Below, piece by piece: positions 45,195-56,099 of a stretch of DNA of 64,000 nt. The stretch lies in contig JAJVDF010000499.1 of NCBI GenBank assembly GCA_022410635.1, positions 677,962 through 741,961 of the forward strand, in the 5' to 3' direction. The notes beneath the pieces were generated by a model that ran no database searches, was not told the DNA's origin, and saw only the letters and a program-made list of their open reading frames with translations. This DNA is from Tretioscincus oriximinensis (lineage: Eukaryota > Chordata > Lepidosauria > Squamata > Gymnophthalmidae). Position 1 is the first letter of the stretch. Each line of letters begins with the position of its first letter. The position numbers and the translations under genes are program-made.

Positions 45195-46560
45195 TGTGGA
45201 GTCTCAAGGAGGGGGTATCTACTCTAAAACTCATTAGGGAAGGGCAAATGTTGTAACTTATCTTCAAAAAAGGGAAAAAGGAGGAACCAGGAAACTACAG
45301 GCCTGTGAGTCTGACTTCAATACCAGGAAAGCTCCTTGAACAAGTTACAAAGCAGCATGTATGCCAACATTTGGTTAGGAATGCAATAACTAACCAGAGC
45401 CAACAGGGATGTGTGATAAAGTCATTACAGACTAATCTAATTTCTTTCTATGATAGAATCACCAATTGGGTTGGTTCATCAGGGAAATGCAGTAGATGTG
45501 GTCCACCTTGACTTAAATATCTCATGAATGGCTCAGTTACTTAGGAAAACAGTCACTCATCTGGGAGATCGAGTTTCGAAGCCCTCTGTCAAACGTGGGG
45601 AAGGGTGAGCACCTTCCACTAGCCTGTAGCTCTAGCCAACCCAGCTATTTGAAAGGATGAATTGCAAGAAATTGCAACTCACTGCAAGTAGATACATGGG
45701 AACCACCACAGCCTGATGGGGAAGATGGAATGTAAGCCTTTGGGCAAAATACCCTTGTAAGCTGCTTTGAGTCCCATTGAAAGGTGAGAAAACCAGTTCT
45801 TCTTCTTCTTCATTCCATCCTTATTGAAAAAATGGTCAAGTATGGGACTGACAAAAAAAGATTAGATGGATTCTAAACTGGCTTAGTGATCATACTCAAA
45901 GAGTGTAATGAATGGTTGCACATCCTATTGGAAGAATGTTTCAAGTGGAGTACTACAATATAATATATTTATAAATGACCTAGATGTGAATTGAAGGGAA
46001 ACCTATCAAATTTACTAAGGACACAAAGTTAGTATTCAGAAAGATCTAGACAAGCTGGAACAATGGGCTGTAACTAATAGAATGGTATTTAACACAGAGA
46101 AATGCAAGATCCTACATCTGGGCAAAGAAAATGAAAACAGCACGTATAGAATGGGAGGAATATGTCTGAGCAGCAGCACAGGTGAGAAGGACCTGGGTGT
46201 TTTGGTAGATCACAGACTAAACATGAGTCCACAGTGTGAAGCAGCTGCAAAAAAGGCAAACACAATCCTGGGATGTATCAAGAGGGGCATAGAATCTCGC
46301 TCACGTGAAGTAATTATTCCTCTCTACAGGATTTTGGTCCGACCACGCTTGGAATCCTGTGTTCAGTTCTGGGGGCCCCAATTTAAAAAGGACTTTGATA
46401 AACTAGAGCAAGTGCAAAAGAGAGTTACAAGGATGGTGAGTGGTCTGGAAACCATGTCCTATGAGGAACGGGTTAAAGGATCTAGGGATGTTTAGTCTGC
46501 AAAAGAGAAAACTGAAAGGAGACCTGATAGCTGTCTACAAATATCTGAAGGGCTGTCACA
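45195..46560 (+). mobile_element. CR1 LINE, 5'-truncated, split by a SINE
   Basis: 45285-45400 encodes NYRPVSLTSIPGKLLEQ, a reverse-transcriptase motif. 46082-46495 is open and encodes [33 protein letters not shown] and [19 protein letters not shown], the C-terminal CR1 region. A SINE interrupts it at 45523-45812. The FxDD catalytic region is degraded, so it is dead. Confidence 0.85.
45523..45812 (+). mobile_element. tRNA-head SINE inserted in CR1
   Basis: Head GAATGGCTCAGTTACTTAGG and GAGTTTCGAAGCCC, tail AAACCAGTTCTTCTTCTTCT. CR1 sequence continues on both sides. Confidence 0.85.
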
Positions 46561-46585
46561 TTAGGCCTGCCATTGTCTACACTAT

Positions 46586-46837
46586 TATTTATTTATTTAT
46601 TTGTACTAGTATCCCACCCTATACCCAAAGGTTTCAGGGCAGCCAACCACAGGGTGGCACACATAGCTTGTTGTTGCTTTCTCCACAACAGACACCCTGT
46701 GGAGTAGGTGGGGCTGAGAGAGTTCAAAGAACTGTGACTGGCCCAAGGTCACCCAGCTGGCTTTCATGGAGGAGTGGGGAATCGAACCAGGAGACTCCCA
46801 GATGCGAGTCCAACACTCTAACCACTACACCAAACTG
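46586..46837 (-). mobile_element. Sauria-type SINE, full length
   Basis: Minus-strand copy from the TTATTTATTTATTTG tail to CCACTACACCAAACTG head. A 25-bp piece of the GGCAGGCC palindromic family (GGCCTGCCATTGTCTACAC) lies between it and the CR1 end. Confidence 0.85.
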
Positions 46838-47209
46838 TAAGTGCAGTGCAGTGCAGTCCTTTTGACAGCTACTGCTCTGTCCTCGCTTTAACCTCTCGTG
46901 CCTTTTGTGCACATGCCAGAAGATGGAGGATGGCCGCGAGAGGACGGAGGGTCTCAGGAATATCCCAGCAATTGTTTTTTACTGTGTACACGCATCCTTA
47001 AGCATCAGGTGTGAGGGAGGAAAACAAGGGTGGGGTATAAACAAACAAACATTGAAAACAAGAGAAAAAAAATATAATTTGCTAACATGCCCCCTAATGG
47101 CCATGCAGAGTCATTGCAAATGCCGATGGACTTAAAATTGTTTGTAGATTGCAAGTGTTTAACTTCGATTTAACTACAGTCCTAAAAAAATTAAGTAAAC
47201 CTGGAAAAA

Positions 47210-47275
47210 ATTGTTTAGTCCAATTCTTCCGGACAGAAGTTGGATTAAAAATACATATGTGATTCCAGCCTGTAT
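47210..47275. repeat. Single arm of the CTAATCCAACTTCA family
   Basis: TTTAGTCCAATTCTTCCGGA, CAGAAGTTGGATTAAAAATA and CATATGTGATTCCAGCC match the right arm at 44440-44478 and the one at 59934. Confidence 0.5.
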
Positions 47276-47402
47276 TAACTTTGGATTTGCTTTCCTGTTA
47301 GGTCTTTGTAAGTAGACATTTCTTCCAGATCTCTGTAACAGTTTTAGAAATGGATGTTGTTGGATTTAGCAGATGGATTAGATTTTTTTTGTCTTCTGGG
47401 GA

Positions 47403-47622
47403 CATTGTGTAGTGCTGGAATCTTATCTGTAGTCTCCTGATTTGATTCCACATTCCTCCAAGAAGGCTGCTGGGTGATCTTGAGCTAATCACTGTCTCAG
47501 CCCCGCCTATTTCACAGGGTGTCTGTTGTGGAGAAAGCAACAACCTTGGAGAAATAGACCACCTTGAAACCTCTAGGTATAGGGCAGTCTATAGGTATAA
47601 ATAAATAAATAAATAAATAACA
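47403..47622 (+). mobile_element. Sauria-type SINE, diverged
   Basis: TTGTGTAGTGCTGG head, GATTTGATTCCACATTCCTC, GGGTGTCTGTTGTGGAGAAA and tail TATAAATAAATAAATAA. The head carries a deletion. Confidence 0.75.
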
Positions 47623-48057
47623 ATTTACAGTCAGTCTTTGACCTTTTGTGTGCAAAATAGCACAAAATGTCACAAATAACATATTCAGATAGAAATAACG
47701 CAGCATCAGAATGGAAAAAGCACTAAGCACACAGAAAAAACCCTGCATGCCAACCAGAAGGTAAACAACGCCATCCTTTTCATAGATACAGTGTGTGTCC
47801 CCCAAAACAATAAAGAAATAAAGCAACAATAATATATACTTTAAAAAAGATAAAAAAATCCAGCACCACCAACTTATTGCCCAACATCTTTTCCACACTG
47901 GCCTTATGATGTCTTTGGAAATATTCTGGGTGACTTTTTCGGACATTTTGTATGACTGGGGTCCTTTCTGTCCTGGGCCATATGTCAAATTATACCCTCT
48001 AATATGATAGTCAGTGCTTCGAAGTTTTGAAGGTCTAAAGCTCCATCCCAGATATTC

Positions 48058-48266
48058 TAGGCTGACCAGATGACCCCTATTGGGGGGGAGGCATTTTTGG
48101 GGTGCCTCCTGGTTTTTTCTGAGGAAAAAAAAATAAAAAATAAAAATAATTCCCAAAAAAATCTTTTTTTGAAAACATTTTCATCAGAAAAAACTAGAAG
48201 GCAACCCAAAAAAGGGTTTTCAACACCCACCACCCACCCAAAATGCGTTATCTGGTCAGCCTAGGT
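48058..48266. mobile_element. Palindromic DNA element, CTGACCAGATGACCCC family, copy D
   Basis: CTAGGCTGACCAGATGACCC on the left, TTATCTGGTCAGCCTAGG on the right, inner arms with GGGTGCCTCCTGGTTTTTTC. No clear duplication flanks it. Confidence 0.72.
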
Positions 48267-48269
48267 GAA

Positions 48270-48955
48270 ACCCTTGTGGCAGGCCCATTGGACTGGCATC
48301 ATCTGCAGTTTCATGTGCCTAGGCATATCCCTACAAGATACCAGAATTCATTCCAACTGTGACTTCACAGCTCTGGTTGGAACCTAATTCAATGGGAAAC
48401 TATCGCAAAACCAAACGCCTCTAACATTTTAGGGGTCTTCATATTAAGGGGAACGTTTGATGCCTGTATTAATGTTTGTTAGCAATGCTCATTCATATTT
48501 ATTGTGATAATAACAATATATTGTGATAATAACAATAAGCCATTGGTATTCATTCTGTTTATGAGATCGGTTTATTCATTGAAGCATAAATATTAATAGT
48601 AACAAGTCATTTAGTTATGTTACAATAACAATATTCCACAACATGTGATCAAAAAAAGAAGAAGAAAATGAAAGAATGGCAAGTGACATGATGCAGCCAG
48701 GGACTGCTTTATATACCCCAAAAACAGTCCTCCAGCAATAGTAACTCTGGACTGAGAGGTCACACAAAGGATTTAACCTTTCCACGATTACATCTATCCA
48801 TGACTAACAAGGCCGACAGGAACTTTTACAATACAGAGGAACTCATGCTACAAATGGTGATACAGCAAGTGACAATAAACTTTGGTTAGAAAAAACACAG
48901 AGTGGTTGATGTGATGATTGTGTCAATCAATGTCTTCTCAGAGTGGTTAAAGGGC
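48270..48955. other. Intergenic, nothing recognised
   Basis: AT-rich sequence with a short tandem duplication (TGTGATAATAACAATA twice at 48502-48535). No gene or known repeat seen. Confidence 0.5.
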
Positions 48956-48957
48956 AG

Positions 48958-49217
48958 AAGAGCCAGTTTGGTGTAGTGGTTAGAGTGTGGGACTTGTATC
49001 TAGGAGTCTCCTGGTTCAATTCCCCACTCCTCCATGAAAGCCAGCTGAGTGACCTTGGGCCAGTCACAGTTCTTTGAACTCACTCAGCCCCACCTACTCC
49101 ACAGGGTGTCTGTTGTGGAGAAAGCAACAAAAGCTATGTGCGCCACCCTATGGTTGGCCGCCCTGAGACCTTCGGGTATAGGGCGGGATACGAGTACAAA
49201 TAAATAAATAAATAAAT
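48958..49217 (+). mobile_element. Sauria-type SINE, full length
   Basis: GAGCCAGTTTGGTGTAGTGG head, CTGGTTCAATTCC, complete core, tail GGGATACGAGTACAAATAAA. Close to the copies at 44489 and 52992. Confidence 0.87.
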
Positions 49218-49739
49218 TAGCATCTCAGGCGGGAGAAATGAACAGTCCAATGGGAGGGCAGGAAAAACGGGACTTGGTGAGAAACGCCCAATCAGGATTG
49301 CAGCTCCTTCCAATCCCAAGACTCAGCTGTTTCTGCAGGGTTTGGAAGCGGAATGTGGGAAACTGGATGGGGAGGGGGAAGTCCACAGCCACAGGGAACA
49401 ATGTTGAGGAGCCAGTAGAGGTAAAATGAAGTTCCTGAGGTCCCAGAATTAATGGCAGGTTGGGTCTGCAAGAACAAGTCTCCCTCTCCACTTACCTGAA
49501 AGCAAATTGGAGTTAGGATAATTCCCAACATATGAGTCCATGAGGATTTGTGAGTAATAAGTCCGAATAAACCATAAGGCAGTTATCAAGCACCCATAGG
49601 AAACCACTGTTTTTCTCTGCTATTGGAAACAGGAGTTTTTTCAACGGTCTCCATAGACTAGCATTGCAGCTACTCTGCCCAGCAACTAGCTGACAAAGTA
49701 AAAAGGAAATGTTATCAATTAACATTGCAACATTTGTAT

Positions 49740-50480
49740 CCTTGCAGAAGGTCAGCAGTGGGTGGAGCTAGTGGAGCTCTATAGGAATCAATGAGAGTGT
49801 AGCTTCACAAGGGGTAGGCAGAATACTGAGAATGGACTCTTGGCAGGGAGACAGTTGGGGTTGGTGCCACTCAGTAGGTCAGAACGTGTGGAACTGTCCT
49901 TGGACATCAGGGATAGGAGGCTTGTGGTCAGGTGGCAGAATGGCAGGTGGAAGGAGGAGATCCGGATTTGTGGAGGGGTGATTGGGTGGGCAGAAGGTGG
50001 ATGGAGGATCCCTTGGTCTGGTCATCCATGAAGGAACCAGCAAGAAGGACCAGTGTCCCACAAGGGGACCCAGGCTAAGAGAGGTCTGCCTAGGCTGCCA
50101 TTGCTCTGGAGATCTGCTGGGATTGGAACCAGCAGTTGGTTGCCAAATAACCCAAATCGAGCAGCCAACTCCCCTCAGGAGAGAAGCCGGCAAGAGAAGT
50201 TCCTAATTGGGCATGGGCACAGAAGTTTTGAGGAGCCAGTCTTGGCTTGGCTCAGCCCTCCAAAAGGGGCAGTATCCTGGGAGGAGAGGAGATATGCTGG
50301 GATCTCCAGAGGGGAACCTGGAAGGAGAAAGGAGAGATAAATAAATCCTTGATGAACAGGATTTAGGGAAGCCAGTAACCGGGCAATGAAGGGTCTAGCT
50401 GGGCAGACCAGTCTGAAAAGGGCAGGGAGCCGAAACTGCCTAGGGTCATAAAACCAGAACATAGGATTTCAGGAGGACCA
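49740..50480. other. Purine-rich plus-strand region, origin unknown
   Basis: About 740 bp in which the plus strand is strongly G/A-rich. Open frames of up to about 100 codons exist on both strands, but none resembles a known protein. It may be a degraded retroelement or an old LTR; I could not decide. Confidence 0.4.
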
Positions 50481-50649
50481 ACATGGAATTCAAGCTGGAA
50501 AAGGGTTTGTGTTCTTGGATGCATTCCAGAAAGGTGCTTGCTTGGTGTAACAGATATCTGAGAAATTTGGAGGCCTTAGGGTTTACTATAGGTCATCCCA
50601 AATTAAATAGTCTAATCAGTGGGAAGGCAATGCAAGGGACATGAAAAGA

Positions 50650-50668
50650 AGCCCCCCCCCCCCCCCAG
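50650..50668. repeat. Poly-C run
   Basis: About 17 consecutive C after AAGAAG. Confidence 0.85.
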
Positions 50669-51297
50669 GCTTTTCCTCATTCTTTCAGGATAGGATTAGC
50701 CACCCCTGGGGCAGTCTTTCAGGGATAGGCCACATCCTGCCTCCTTGTCTGAGGCCATCCGGAATGCCAAGATTGGACCCAGCTCTGGATCCCTCTTATA
50801 TGGATCGCAGGCTCCTATTGAAACATGGCCTAATGCAGAAAGTGCTTCACACAAAACATTAAAAAAAATAACTGAGAACATCCTCAAACTACCAACTCTT
50901 TTCAAAACCAGCTGTTCTTAGTCTTCCCCTCACTCTCAAAACCAAGTCAAATGTAATCAAGCATCCACAATTCCAAAAACAATATTTCTTCCAAGGAGAG
51001 CTGCATGGTGTGGGCATTACAAACTGCACCTGGTGCTCACGTTCCTCTTTTCGACACGCATTAAAGTCCTTTTGTTGTTGTTGTGATAACCAAATTACCC
51101 AGGAGTAAGAAAATTGCCTCAAAACCCGAGAAAGGCAAGTGCTTTGAAATTTAATCTTGATCATAAAAATCCAGAATACAATTAACTATTTGGTATACGT
51201 TCACGCATACCTAAGTTTGACAAACAAACGTACAGAATAAAAATGCAAAAGAAATGTAAATCCTCTGTCAGCATATTCTGGATTGTTTGTTCATTTT

Positions 51298-51428
51298 AGG
51301 ATTCCCACATAAAATGTGGCATTACTTTGAATCTTTAATAGTGTCAAAAAGTGATTTTCTCCCTAGGTGCAGCTCTTCTAGAGCCATTAAAGGTGCAAAG
51401 CTCTATCCCTGTTTTTATGTGGGAACCT
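51298..51428. repeat. Palindromic element, GGGTTCCCACRTAAAA family, copy 2
   Basis: 131 bp: AGGATTCCCACATAAAATGT on the left, TTTTTATGTGGGAACCT on the right, inner TCTTTAATAG against CCATTAAAGG. An uninterrupted form of the element at 39887. Confidence 0.7.
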
Positions 51429-51447
51429 TATGTTTAGTCCACATTTA

Positions 51448-51580
51448 TCAAAGAATCATGGAGTTGGAAGGGACCTCCAGGGTCTTGGGGTCCACTAAAC
51501 CAGAGATGGCTGCCCAGCCTCCGCCTGAAGACTTCCAGCAAAGGAAAACTCAACATCTTCTACAGCTCTAAGCCCTCTTA
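51448..51580 (-). mobile_element. CR1 LINE 3' fragment
   Basis: ATCATGGAGTTGGAAGGGAC, GCCTGAAGACTTCCAGCAAA and AACATCTTCTACAGCTCTA are CR1 3' end sequence in reverse orientation. Confidence 0.75.
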
Positions 51581-52035
51581 GCAGCAGGGGTTTTCAGAAA
51601 TCTGCTCCAGTCCCCCATAAAGCACTTCCCTTGCCCAAGTGGCAAGCTACGTTTCAAAAGCAGCTTCCTTTGTCACAGGCCAACCCAAGCTAGAGCAGCC
51701 CAAACTGAACTGCACAATGGTTAAACTGGTTTCTGATTGTTATCATCCAAGTACAAACTGCAAACAAATACTTTAGCCCTTCTCTGAACACAGAAACCCA
51801 CGTCAAAGCCTCGTGTTTGGACAGGAAATTGCCAGAAAATCTCAAAGCAGGTCCTAAGCAAAGAAGAATATATATACTGTACGTTAAGGCAATAACTATC
51901 AAAGTTTCCTATTAAAGGTATTGGAAACCCTGTGCCCAGCCAACTTCCTGTAAGCAGAAAAAATGTTTCCTCTGGAGGGACTGTGTGCAGATTGGTTAAA
52001 GAGGCTTCTTTCCTCCCAGGGCTACCTGCAGAGCA

Positions 52036-52105
52036 GGCTGGGAGCTGTAGTCCACAAGGCGGGTCTCATGCAGGCTGGACTATACTTCCCAGCAGGCCCT
52101 GTTGT
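52036..52105. promoter_or_regulatory. Two inverted ZNF143-type motifs
   Basis: GCTGGGAGCTGTAGTCC (52037-52053) and GGACTATACTTCCCAGCAGG (52077-52096) both resemble the ACTACAATTCCCAGCATGC core bound by ZNF143/THAP11, in opposite orientations. The region is modestly GC-rich. Whether a promoter lies here is not shown. Confidence 0.35.
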
Positions 52106-52533
52106 CAGCACAATAGCTCTGTTTCACTTTTTTCACATTTGGGCTGCTGCTGCTATTGCCATTTCTGTGAAGCTGCTGGGTATCCAAGCACTTGACATCG
52201 TGAAAAACATGGCATACAAAAGCAGGCAGAAGCATAACTTAAAAACATAATACAGGAAACAAAAATTCTGCCAGGAAGTAAACTTTAATGGCTGTTTGGA
52301 GCAACAGAAACTGTGCTAAATTCTACAAATGTTCTGCAAATAAACATTGAAAGCTTGAACCACGTTTTTTAAAATGTAGGCTACGTAAATATTTGCATGG
52401 ATGAAATCATTACTTTAAAATATATTAGTGGGCTCTGCTGCCAGTGGTTCTTGTGACAAAGGGTTAAGATTGCTCATCCATCCTGTGCTCTGGTCACTTC
52501 AATGATGGTGTGACTCATAGTGGCAGATATTGC

Positions 52534-52572
52534 TCCTGTGCTCAACCTATGACTATGAGGTTGAGCACAGGA
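52534..52572. repeat. Short perfect hairpin
   Basis: TCCTGTGCTCAACCT and its exact reverse complement, separated by a 9-nt loop. Confidence 0.8.
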
Positions 52573-52727
52573 ATAATTCCAGCCACTTTTTCTCAGTACT
52601 GTACATGTCCTTTTAATCCATCTTCAGTGAAGAACTGGACTAAACCAGGAAAAAAACAGATTTTTTTTCCTGGTTAAAAATAGGTGTCAGAACAAGAATT
52701 TTAATTTTGCGTCCAAAATTCCTGTTT

Positions 52728-53895
52728 TAATCATAGAATCATAGAATTGGATCCCTAGGGTCATCGGGTCCAACCCCCTGCTCGATGCAGGATTCATTAA
52801 ACCATCCCAGACAGATGACTGTCCAGTCTCTGTTTGAAGACTTCCAGGGAAGGNGAACTCACCACCTCCTGCAGCAACCTGTTCCACTGGTTTATCACCC
52901 TGACTGTTAGAAAGTTTTTTCTGATATCTAATCTAAATCTACCATCTTGCAGTTTAATCCCATTGTTTCTAGTCCTTCCTTGTACCAATGAGAACACGTT
53001 TGGTGTAGTGGCTAGAGTGTTGGACTCGTACCTGGTAGTCTCCCGGTTCGATTCCCCACTCCTCCATGAAAGCCAGCTGGGTGACCTTGGGCCAGTCGTA
53101 TTTCTTTGAACTCTCTCAGCCCCACCTACTCCACAGGGTGTCTGTTGTGGAGAAAGGAACAAAAGCTATGTGCGCCACCCTATGGTTGGCCGCCCTGAGA
53201 CCTTTGGGTATAGGCGGGATACAAGTACAAATAAATAAATAAACAATTGTGATCCCTCTGNTCNGTGACAGCCCNTCAGATATTTGTAGGCAGCTATCAG
53301 GTCTCCTCTCAGTCTTCTNNTTTGCAGACTAAACATCCCNAGATCCTTTAACCGTTCCTCATAGGACATGGTTTCCAGACCACTCACCATCCTTGTAACT
53401 CTCTTTTGTACTTGCTCTAGTTTATCAATGTCCTTTTAAAATTGGGGTCCCCAGAACTGAACACAGTATTCCAAGTGTGGTCGTACCAAAGTACTGTAGA
53501 GAGGAATAATTACTTCACGTGAGCGAGATTCTATGCCCCTCTTGATACATCCCAGGATTGTGTTTGCCTTTTTCGCAGCTGCTTCACACTGTTGACTCAT
53601 CTTTAGTCTGTGATCTACCAAAACACCCAGGTCCTTCTCACCTGTGCTGCTGCTCAGACATANTCCTCCCATTCTATANGTGCNGTTTTCATTNTNTNTG
53701 CCCAGATGTAGGATNTTGCATTTCTCTCTGTTAAATACCATTCTGTNAGTTTCAGCCCATTGTTCCAGCTTGTCTAGATCTTTTTGAATCCTATCTCTAT
53801 CTTGTTTAGTATTAGCAACACCGCCTAGTTTTGTGTCATCAGCAAATTTGNTAAGTTTTCCTTCAATTCCTTCGTCTAGATCATTTATGAATCCT
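52728..53895 (-). mobile_element. CR1 LINE, 5'-truncated, split by a SINE
   Basis: The 3' end is at left (ATCATAGAATCATAGAATTG). On the minus strand 53440-53890 encodes FINDLDEGIEGKL, KFADDTKLGGVA (the catalytic Asp-Asp of the reverse transcriptase), [20 protein letters not shown] and [19 protein letters not shown], better preserved than the copy at 45195. A Sauria-type SINE sits inside (52992-53243). More than ten N bases fall in 53260-53850. Confidence 0.87.
52992..53243 (+). mobile_element. Sauria-type SINE inserted in CR1
   Basis: GTTTGGTGTAGTGGCTAGAG head, CCCGGTTCGATTCC, full core, tail GGGATACAAGTACAAATAAA. CR1 sequence continues on both sides. Confidence 0.87.
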
Positions 53896-54122
53896 GAGCC
53901 CCCCCCTCCCCCCGTGCCATAAAGCGACTGTAAATAATATTCCCCTTGAACCCCTGGGTCCCTGGTGCACTTCACTATCCCTAGCGGTGGCTTAGAGAGG
54001 ATTGGATCCATTCTTGCAAAACCGTGCGGGCGATTGTCTAATGCAGGAAAGAAGAGCTTTGCATTTTTCAAAAGCAGCAGGGAAAGCGCTGCTTAGCATT
54101 GCTGCAAAATAATAAGACGGCA

Positions 54123-54195
54123 CGACCCAGATGGGACTCGAACCCACAATCCCCAGCTCCGGAGGCTGATGCCTTATCCATTAGGCCACTGGGTC
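54123..54195 (-). tRNA. tRNA-Arg (CCG)
   Basis: 73 nt on the minus strand, 5' GACCCAGTGGCCTAATGGAT. Acceptor stem GACCCAG pairs with CTGGGTC, the A box is TGGCCTAATGG, the B box is GGTTCGAGTCC, and the anticodon loop is CTCCGGA with anticodon CCG (reads CGG, Arg). There is no intron. The minus-strand sequence downstream of the gene is not a clear T run (CGTGCCGTCTTATTATTTT), but TTATTATTTT follows within about 25 nt. From memory a tRNA-Arg-CCG also lies between C17orf58 and KPNA2 in human, so the position is probably conserved. Confidence 0.95.
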
Positions 54196-54199
54196 ACCT

Positions 54200-54620
54200 G
54201 GCAAAAGCTGGTGAGCGCCGCATTCTAAGAGCCCCGCCCGACCCTCCGTGACTCCGCCTACTTCAGATCCGTCCTCTTTCGTCTTCCGTTAGGAGGTTAT
54301 TATAGAAAAAAAATAAGCCACACCCCTAGCGCACTCGCGCCGCGTCCTCACGGAGCCTCCCCCTCATCCTTCGCACGCCATTGCAAGCTATATTCTGACC
54401 CCACCCCTTTTTAGAACGTAAAAGGCAGTGCACTGCGCATGTCAGGCTGTACTCAAAACGGCCGAAGTGACAGCGCTGACGCACGTGAGCTTCGTTTGCG
54501 CATGCTCTCGTGTTGTCACACGCTAATGCTAATGCGGAAGCGCCGAAGGCTGCTCCCAGTGGCTTGTATGACTGGAGCTCATGGGAATTGTAGTTCAGAG
54601 CCGTTCACCCTGGCAAAGCT
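54200..54620. promoter_or_regulatory. CpG-rich block upstream of tRNA-Arg, possible orphan promoter
   Basis: Dense CpG (CGCACTCGCGCCGCGTCC at about 54330) in an otherwise CpG-poor region, with CCACACCCC and CCCCGCCC boxes and CATGGGAATTGTAGTTC near 54580, the reverse of the ZNF143/THAP11 core. It starts right behind the 5' end of the tRNA gene. No coding exon was identified on either side. Confidence 0.5.
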
Positions 54621-54854
54621 TTCCCACAGATGTTTTGAGAGGCTTTTATATGAGTTGCTTATTCAGGCAAGTGCATTGCTTAAGCTCAAAATATTTAACA
54701 TCTAGATTTGTCCGCGTTCGTTTGTAGTTGTGAGAAACCTGAGAGAAAATTATAATAGTATCTGCTCAACTGCAATTATCCTTCCAGACTGAGTCATTAC
54801 TAAGAAACCTGAGGAAAGGCAGAAAATAATTGCATTGAATTAGGTTTAAGTTTA

Positions 54855-54965
54855 AGGATTAGTCCATTGACCATATCATAAAAAATAAATAAAAATAGAA
54901 TAAAATACATTTATGATAGTTCTAAAAAACTGATTAAAACCATTATTAAAAATCTATTTTGAGAT
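54855..54965 (-). mobile_element. LINE 3' tail, same family as 15562
   Basis: AAGGATTAGTCCATTGACCA and ATAAAATACA followed by GATTAAAACC match the left end of the LINE at 15562-15660. Confidence 0.6.
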
Positions 54966-55740
54966 CAGTGCAGAATTAGGTACTTCTATTGAAAATATTA
55001 CTACTAAGTGAAGTAGATGTAGAATTTCTTTTTTATTTATTGTTATATTTATATGTCTCCGGGCCTTTTCTATTTTTCCATCCTGAGTTTACAGCTGTCT
55101 TCTTAGGTTCCATATAAGACTGTTTCAAGGTCTACCAATACTCCCAGGTCCTTCTCTGAATTCACTTCCAAACGCACAGGCCACACACAGCCTTTTCTGC
55201 TATCGCCCTTGCCCTGGGGTTGGGATGAGGCAAGAGCAGCAGAAAGGTGGGGCCAGGCTGAGGAATGTGGGAGTTGGAGAAGAGAAATCATTAGTAAAGG
55301 AGGAGGAAGGGCAGCTGTAATAGATAAATGGTGCCCTGCTTTATGGGAAAGAAGTTAGGGGTGGGATGAGGCAGGGGTTTTAGGGTGCCATGGATTATGA
55401 CAACTCTACTTGGAACTCAAATATCTAAAATAATGTCTTCTCTTGTATAGACTCCCCANATCCTAATATCTTCCAGTGAAACCCTCTCACCCAGTTGTCC
55501 TGCCACCTGAAGCAGTTAAAGGGGTGTGGAAACATTGGGGAAGGATTCTCAGTGAGAGCACCCAATATAAGGAATGGTCTCCCCTTTGGGGTGCAATAGG
55601 CACCCTCACTGTATGTGTTCAGATGTCTGGTGAAGGTGGGGTTCCTATTAAGCCTGACTTTGGCTGTGAGGATAACATATCCCCCTCAGTCCCCATACAG
55701 GCACAGTCGATCTTTTAATTATTGTAAAAGTTATTGAGCA

Positions 55741-56040
55741 GGCGNGAATGGCTCAGTCGCTTAGGAATCCGTCTCTCAGCTGGGAGATGGGGTTTCGAAG
55801 CCCTGTCAGACGTTGGGANGGGTGAGCGCCTTCCATTAGCCTGTAGCTTTAGCCAACCCAGCTATTCGAAAGCACGAACTGCAAGAAATTGCAAGAGACT
55901 GCAAGTAGATACATGGGAATCACCATAGCCTGGTGGGGAAGATAGAATGTGAGCCTTTGGGCAAAATCCCCTTGTAAGCCGCTTTGAGTCCCTTTGAAAA
56001 GGTGAGAAAAGCAGGGTATAAGAACCCAGTTCTTCTTCTT
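55741..56040 (+). mobile_element. tRNA-head SINE (CTT-tail family), full length
   Basis: Plus-strand copy: GGCGNGAATGGCTCAGTCGC head, GGGGTTTCGAAGCC B box, tail AACCCAGTTCTTCTTCTTCT. The best plus-strand example in the window. Confidence 0.87.
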
Positions 56041-56099
56041 CTATTTTATTTATTTTATTGTAACCCACCCTGAGACCCTTGGGCATAGGAAAGGAAACA

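Noticed and set aside
47512..48156. 214-codon minus-strand ORF
   Set aside because: Spans a SINE tail, AT-rich DNA and a palindromic element; the hydrophobic parts come from AT-rich codons and there is no domain or splice support.
51963..52250. 95-codon plus-strand ORF beside ZNF143-like motifs
   Set aside because: No similarity recognised, no downstream exon in frame, and an overlapping frame is equally long. Kept only as part of a regulatory finding.
54439..54705. 88-codon plus-strand ORF in the CpG-rich block
   Set aside because: Starts inside promoter-like sequence and shows no known domain; a coding exon cannot be supported.
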